This document shows, piece after piece, positions 3,854 to 7,409 of a DNA stretch of 7,409 bases. Source of the DNA: Alphaproteobacteria bacterium (GTDB lineage Bacteria; Pseudomonadota; Alphaproteobacteria; Rhizobiales; Rhizobiaceae). The first letter of the stretch is position 1; every line of letters starts with the position of its first letter. The DNA is taken from positions 1 to 7,409 of the forward strand of contig JAUIBM010000132.1 of the NCBI GenBank assembly GCA_030428345.1, written 5' to 3'. Made by a program: the position numbers and the translations under genes. The notes beneath the pieces are model-generated. The model searched no databases. It was given only the letters and a program-made list of their open reading frames with translations, and had not been told where the DNA came from.

Positions 3854-6451
3854 TCACTGGGTGTCCAGCAGCCGCTCCAGATAGCGCTTCTCGATCACCG
3901 GGCCGTTCGGCTTGCCGAGGCGCTCGCGAATCGCCTCCATGATTTCACGGGCGCGCTGCGCATCGATTTCTCCCGGCACATTGGCGGTGGTGTCCTCATT
4001 GAGGCCGCCTTCGCCCTGCTGCCGCCCGAGTGGGTCGGCGCGCTGGCGGTCCTGCCCGGCCTGTCCCTGGCCATTGCGCTGACCGCCCTGCTGGCGGTCG
4101 CCCGCCATCTGCTGCATCATCGACTGGACGCCGCGCCTCAGCGCCTCTAGCGCCTGTCCCTGATCGCCGGTCGCCTCGCCCGGTTTGCCCTGACCCAGTT
4201 TCTTGCCGGCGTCGCCCATTTCCTTGCCCGCTTCGCCGAATTGTTCGGACGGATCGAGGCCAAGGCTCTCCAGCTGGTCGCCCAACTCCTCGAGCTGCTT
4301 GCGCAGCGCTTCCTGCTGCTCCTGCAGCTGCTTGAGCGCATCGGCGAACTGCTCGGGCGTCATCTCACCCTGCTCACCCTGCTTGCCCTGACGGTTCTGC
4401 TGGCGCTGCCCTTCCTCGCCCTGCGGATTGCGGCGCTGCATGTCGAAGGTGCGATCCATCAGCTCCTGTTGCTGGCGCATCAGCTCGCTCAGCTTGTCGA
4501 GCGCCTGGTTCATGCGATTGCCTTCCTGCTGGCGCTGCTGCTGGTGCCGGCCGGCGCGCAGATTGTCCATCATGCGCTGCATTTCACTCAGGAGTTGGCG
4601 GGCCGCATCCTGCGAGCCGGATTTAGCCAGATCCTCGATGCGGTCCATCATGCGCTCCAGATCGCTCTGGCGCAGCGTGCGGTTCATGGCGGAATCGTCG
4701 AACGGGGAGGGCGAAGCCGGATTGCGCATCGCCTCCTGCATCAATTGCTCCATGTACTCGTTCATCGCCTGGCGCAGCTCCTGCATCAGGCGTTCGATCT
4801 CCTCGGGCGAGGCGCCTTCCTCCAGCGCCTTGCTGAGCTTCTCCTGCGCTTCGCGCAGCTTGCGTTCCGCGTCCGACAGATCGCCGAACTCGATTGCGAG
4901 CGCTGTCTCCCAGAGCAGATCGAGCGCGCTGCGCAGCGTGTCGTCATCCCTGGCAGAAACGATGCGCCGCCAGGCGACCTTCATCGCCAGGAATACGCCG
5001 GGGGAGCCCAGAAGCTCCTCCGGCGCTGTCAGCACCGCGTCGAGGAGGTCAGCGACGCGATGAGCCTTGTTGGCGTCGAGCGCAAGAATCCTGCGTTGTT
5101 CGAGCAGCGCCAGCGCCAGGGGGTTGGTGAAACGGCGACCCGGAAGGATCATCGTGCTGGCTTCGCTTTCGCCCGTCTGGCCCGCGTCGTCGCCGGCCTT
5201 GAGGCGGATCGTCACGGAACTGCCAGCCCAGGGATGTGCGGTGACGTCGCGATTGACGCGTGAGCCACCCGATCTGGCGCGCTGGCGCGGCAGTGGCAGG
5301 GCGATTTCGGGCGGGCCCACCAGCGGGCGCGCATTCGGCGCCTGCGCGATGTTGGAGGCAATTTCGGCTTGCGCCGATGTGACGCCGTAGTCGTCCTCGA
5401 CCTCATAGGCCAACTGCAGCGAGCCCGACAGGGCGGCCGAAGGCGCTTCGGAGAAGCGGATCGAAGGCGGCGTGTCGGGTACGATCTCGATGGGCCATTG
5501 CCGCACGAGGGCGCCGCCTGAAAGAAATGCGACCGCGCCGGATTCCTCCAGCTTCTGCGAGAACTCTGTTTCCGGTTCGCGCTCGCCGGCCGCGGAAGCC
5601 GTCATCGGCGTCTTGTCGTCCGGGTCCCTGGCGAGAGGCGCGATGGCGACATGCTTGTCGCCCTGGCGGAATTCGGCCGCAATCTCGGCCCGCCCGACAT
5701 AGCGCAGGAACAGTTCGCTGCCCTGGGGCGCCTGGATGGGCGCGTCGCCGGCCAGTTCCTGGCTGCCGCTGAGATAGATCGGCGGCTTGCGCGTGTAGGC
5801 GGGAGGATTGATCCAGGCGTCGAGCCTCGTCAGCACCTGTTCGCGGCTGGAGGCGGGGTGGAAGGCGTCGGCGGGTTCTCCCCCGTCCGGGCCCATCGAA
5901 TAGCCGAAGGCGGCGAATGCAAGGCAGGCCAGTCCCGCGCGCACGGCCCAGGGGTCGGTCCGGTTGGCGTCGGCGGCCGGCACGCCGCCGGTCAGCGTCT
6001 CAAGCCGCGCCGCCATGCGCCGGCGATGTTCGTGCCACAACGCATTGGCGAACCTGTCTTCGCCGCCCATCGACAGGGTGTCGTATTGCGCCGCCAGCGG
6101 CCTGTCATGGAGGCCGGACGCCGTCTCGACGCGGCGGATGACCGCTTCGCGCTCGGGCCAGGCAAACCGGCGCAGCCCGGCCAGCGCCCAGGCCAATGCC
6201 GCTGCGAAGGCGAGCAGCAGGGCGTAGCGCACGGGATCGCTCAAGCCCCGCCAGAGGCCGAGCCAGGATACCGTGAGGAAAACAAGGACGACGCATGCGG
6301 CCGGAATGGCGAGCGGCCAGAACCGCTCCCAGGCGATGCCCAGATTGGCGGAAAGCGCCGCCAACCGGTCCCAATGGGCGCGTGGAGCGACGCTTGGTCC
6401 GTGGCGGCCAGCTTCGTGGGGCGGTGAATCCGGTCTTGTGCCCTGCGCCAT
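3854..6451 (-). CDS. TIGR02302-family (DUF4175-type) large membrane protein of unknown function
   Basis: An 865-residue protein. A hydrophilic N-tail of about 45 residues is followed by two close membrane spans (about 46-66 and 73-93), a charged helical stretch containing VIRRVETASGLHDRPLAAQYDTL (about 104-126) and a third span (about 168-186). A probable periplasmic beta-rich region (about 200-440) includes WINPPAYTRKPPIYLSG. From about 510 the protein becomes long charged helices, and from about 600 to 815 it is low-complexity, rich in Gln, Glu, Gly, Met and Arg. A conserved-looking tail (AREIMEAIRERLGKPNGP...YLERLLD) ends it. This order and length match the alphaproteobacterial TIGR02302 family, whose function is unknown. 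ATG 6449-6451 has GAGG four bases upstream. It follows lysA on the same strand after 155 bp, with a candidate promoter of its own. A scaffold-like envelope role is possible but only inferred from topology. Confidence 0.9.
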   Translation of the reverse strand: MAQGTRPDSPPHEAGRHGPSVAPRAHWDRLAALSANLGIAWERFWPLAIPAACVVLVFLTVSWLGLWRGLSDPVRYALLLAFAAALAWALAGLRRFAWPEREAVIRRVETASGLHDRPLAAQYDTLSMGGEDRFANALWHEHRRRMAARLETLTGGVPAADANRTDPWAVRAGLACLAFAAFGYSMGPDGGEPADAFHPASSREQVLTRLDAWINPPAYTRKPPIYLSGSQELAGDAPIQAPQGSELFLRYVGRAEIAAEFRQGDKHVAIAPLARDPDDKTPMTASAAGEREPETEFSQKLEESGAVAFLSGGALVRQWPIEIVPDTPPSIRFSEAPSAALSGSLQLAYEVEDDYGVTSAQAEIASNIAQAPNARPLVGPPEIALPLPRQRARSGGSRVNRDVTAHPWAGSSVTIRLKAGDDAGQTGESEASTMILPGRRFTNPLALALLEQRRILALDANKAHRVADLLDAVLTAPEELLGSPGVFLAMKVAWRRIVSARDDDTLRSALDLLWETALAIEFGDLSDAERKLREAQEKLSKALEEGASPEEIERLMQELRQAMNEYMEQLMQEAMRNPASPSPFDDSAMNRTLRQSDLERMMDRIEDLAKSGSQDAARQLLSEMQRMMDNLRAGRHQQQRQQEGNRMNQALDKLSELMRQQQELMDRTFDMQRRNPQGEEGQRQQNRQGKQGEQGEMTPEQFADALKQLQEQQEALRKQLEELGDQLESLGLDPSEQFGEAGKEMGDAGKKLGQGKPGEATGDQGQALEALRRGVQSMMQQMAGDRQQGGQRNGQGQAGQDRQRADPLGRQQGEGGLNEDTTANVPGEIDAQRAREIMEAIRERLGKPNGPVIEKRYLERLLDTQ

Positions 6452-6506
6452 CGAACCTCGTCGCTGGTTGCATGCCGCACGGCGGGATATCCGTCCGGTC
6501 AGCAGG

Positions 6507-6535
6507 AAACTAGCACAGAAAGCGGCGTTTTCGAG
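6507..6535 (-). promoter_or_regulatory. Candidate extended -10 promoter for the TIGR02302-type gene
   Basis: On the minus strand TGC precedes TAGTTT (6512-6507), giving an extended -10 element; CTCGAA (6535-6530), 17 bases upstream, is a poor -35. Transcription would start near 6500, leaving a leader of about 49 nucleotides. This would let the gene be expressed apart from lysA. Weak evidence by eye. Confidence 0.3.
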
Positions 6536-6568
6536 GGCGCGGCGAAGCGTTCAGCAAAATGTGAGCGG

Positions 6569-6586
6569 ACGGGCGCCCGTTCGGGC
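6569..6586 (-). terminator. Overlapping GC-rich palindromes after lysA, possible weak terminator
   Basis: A perfect 12-bp palindrome (ACGGGCGCCCGT, 6569-6580) overlaps a second inverted repeat (GCCCG/CGGGC, 6575-6586, about 4-bp stem with a GTTC or GAAC loop). They lie 21 bp past the lysA stop codon. No T-run follows directly; TTTT occurs about 10 bases further along the minus strand. They could end or attenuate lysA transcription, or mean nothing in DNA this GC-rich. Confidence 0.25.
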
Positions 6587-6606
6587 CTCCCCGGCACGCC
6601 TTGATC

Positions 6607-7409
6607 TCAGCCGAGCCAGGGTGGCATGTTGTCGAGACCGATCAGGGCCTGCAGCGTCGGCCGCGGGCGGATCACGTGGAACTCCCCGCCGCGCACCAGC
6701 ACTTCGGGCACCAGCGGGCGCGTGTTGTAGGTGCCGGCCTGAACCGCGCCATAGGCTCCCGCGCTGCCGATGGCGTAGAGATCGCCAGCCTGCATTTGCG
6801 CCATGTCGCGATCGAGCGCGACATAATCGCCCGATTCGCAAACCGGACCGACCAGATCGGCGCGGATGCGCGCCGTGTCCGGCGTCGGCTCGGCGACCGG
6901 CATGATCTCATGCCAGGCGTCATAGAGCGTCGGGCGGATCAGGTCGTTCATCGCCGTGTCGCCGATGACGAATGTCTTGCCGCCGCTTTCCTTCACATAA
7001 ATGACGCTGCCAACCAGGATGCCGGCATTGCCCGCAATCAGCCGCCCCGGCTCGAACATCACCCGACAATCCATGGTCTGTACATGGTTGCGAACCACGG
7101 CGGCATAGGCCTGCGGCTCGGGCGGGGGCGTATTGTCGCGTCGATAGGGAATGCCGAGCCCGCCGCCAAGATCGACATGCTCGATGTCATGGCCTTCATT
7201 GCGCAAGCTGCGCACCAATTCCCCCAGCCGTGCGAACGCCCGGTCGAACGGCCCAAGTTCGGTGATCTGGCTGCCGATATGCATGTCGATGCCGGTGATG
7301 CGGATGCCGGGAAGGGATGCGGCCAGCGCGTAGATCGCATGGGCGTCGTCCCACGGAATGCCGAACTTGTCCTGCTTCCTGCCGGTCGAGATCTTGGCGT
7401 GGGTTCCCG
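6607..7409 (-). CDS. lysA: Diaminopimelate decarboxylase, 5'-truncated by window edge
   Basis: This is the C-terminal 266 residues plus stop of a PLP-dependent fold-III decarboxylase that converts meso-diaminopimelate to L-lysine and CO2, the last step of lysine synthesis. Open frame continues to the window edge, beginning GTHAKISTGRKQDKFGIP, so the start and the PLP-binding lysine (about 150 residues, judged from a usual length near 420) lie outside. Visible motifs: HIGSQI (PLP-barrel), the phosphate-binding GGGLGI, FEPGR, the substrate segment DTAMNDLIRPTLYDAWHE, the active-site GPVCESGD with the catalytic Cys contributed across the dimer, and GSAGAYG. In DTAMNDLIRP the second residue is Thr where Ala is usual, a minor change. 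No defect is seen. It is the upstream gene of a leftward pair with the TIGR02302-type gene. Its product draws on a metabolite shared with peptidoglycan synthesis. Confidence 0.96.
   Translation of the reverse strand, partial: GTHAKISTGRKQDKFGIPWDDAHAIYALAASLPGIRITGIDMHIGSQITELGPFDRAFARLGELVRSLRNEGHDIEHVDLGGGLGIPYRRDNTPPPEPQAYAAVVRNHVQTMDCRVMFEPGRLIAGNAGILVGSVIYVKESGGKTFVIGDTAMNDLIRPTLYDAWHEIMPVAEPTPDTARIRADLVGPVCESGDYVALDRDMAQMQAGDLYAIGSAGAYGAVQAGTYNTRPLVPEVLVRGGEFHVIRPRPTLQALIGLDNMPPWLG

Noticed and set aside
4241..5263. A 340-codon open frame on the plus strand with a leucine-rich, membrane-protein-like translation
   Set aside because: It is the complement of the TIGR02302 coding sequence: CAG (Gln) codons read as CTG (Leu) on the other strand, which produces a false leucine-rich hydrophobic protein. 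The minus-strand frame is longer, fits a known family and has a ribosome binding site.
5651..6427. A 258-codon plus-strand open frame opposite the N-terminal part of the TIGR02302 gene
   Set aside because: Its composition is typical of antisense reading in GC-rich DNA, with no domain and no promoter or ribosome binding site.
6273..6905. A 210-codon plus-strand open frame across the lysA to TIGR02302 spacer
   Set aside because: It is antisense to two recognised genes and is Arg/Ala/Pro-rich without domains, as expected by chance.

Overview
The window is GC-rich, gene-dense chromosomal DNA from an alphaproteobacterium, most likely of the order Hyphomicrobiales (Rhizobiales). This placement is inferred from gene content and order: ftsE-ftsX followed by a YdcF-type gene, a divergent MJ0042 zinc-ribbon membrane protein next to hpt, and a TIGR02302 (DUF4175-type) giant protein downstream of lysA. 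A perfect CtrA-type box, a regulator restricted to this class, agrees with it. I see no mobile element, CRISPR array, tRNA or rRNA, and no sign of recent gene transfer. The window is an ordinary core-genome segment with some interesting regulatory DNA, not an obvious new defence or biosynthetic system.

Left part, minus strand (1-2339): ftsE and ftsX overlap by 8 bp and encode the FtsEX ABC-type complex that couples septation to cell-wall hydrolysis. They are followed after about 130 bp by a YdcF/DUF218 membrane-anchored protein that runs off the left edge. ftsE starts at a TTG codon with almost no Shine-Dalgarno sequence.

Divergent control region (2340-2496): a TTAA-N7-TTAA box lies between ftsE and the plus-strand zinc-ribbon gene. 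Plausible sigma-70-type promoters point in both directions, and both -35 elements fall in the TTAA cluster. The rightward transcript would begin with a leader carrying three TTCCGG half-sites in alternating orientation.

Middle part, plus strand (2497-3795): a zinc-ribbon, single-membrane-span protein of unknown function is followed 42 bp later by hpt (hypoxanthine phosphoribosyltransferase, purine salvage), probably as one operon. A 13-bp palindrome overlaps the hpt ribosome binding site.

Right part, minus strand (3854-7409): the 3' two-thirds of lysA (diaminopimelate decarboxylase, last step of lysine synthesis) is followed by a 155-bp gap with a candidate promoter and GC-rich palindromes. 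Then comes an 865-residue TIGR02302-type protein with three N-terminal membrane spans and a long Gln/Glu/Met-rich, coiled-coil-like C-terminal half. It converges on hpt with 58 bp between them.

The shared theme is the cell envelope: FtsEX and possibly YdcF act at the division site, LysA consumes meso-diaminopimelate (also a peptidoglycan precursor), and the two uncharacterised membrane proteins sit beside these genes. Any functional link for the two unknown proteins is inference from neighbourhood only.
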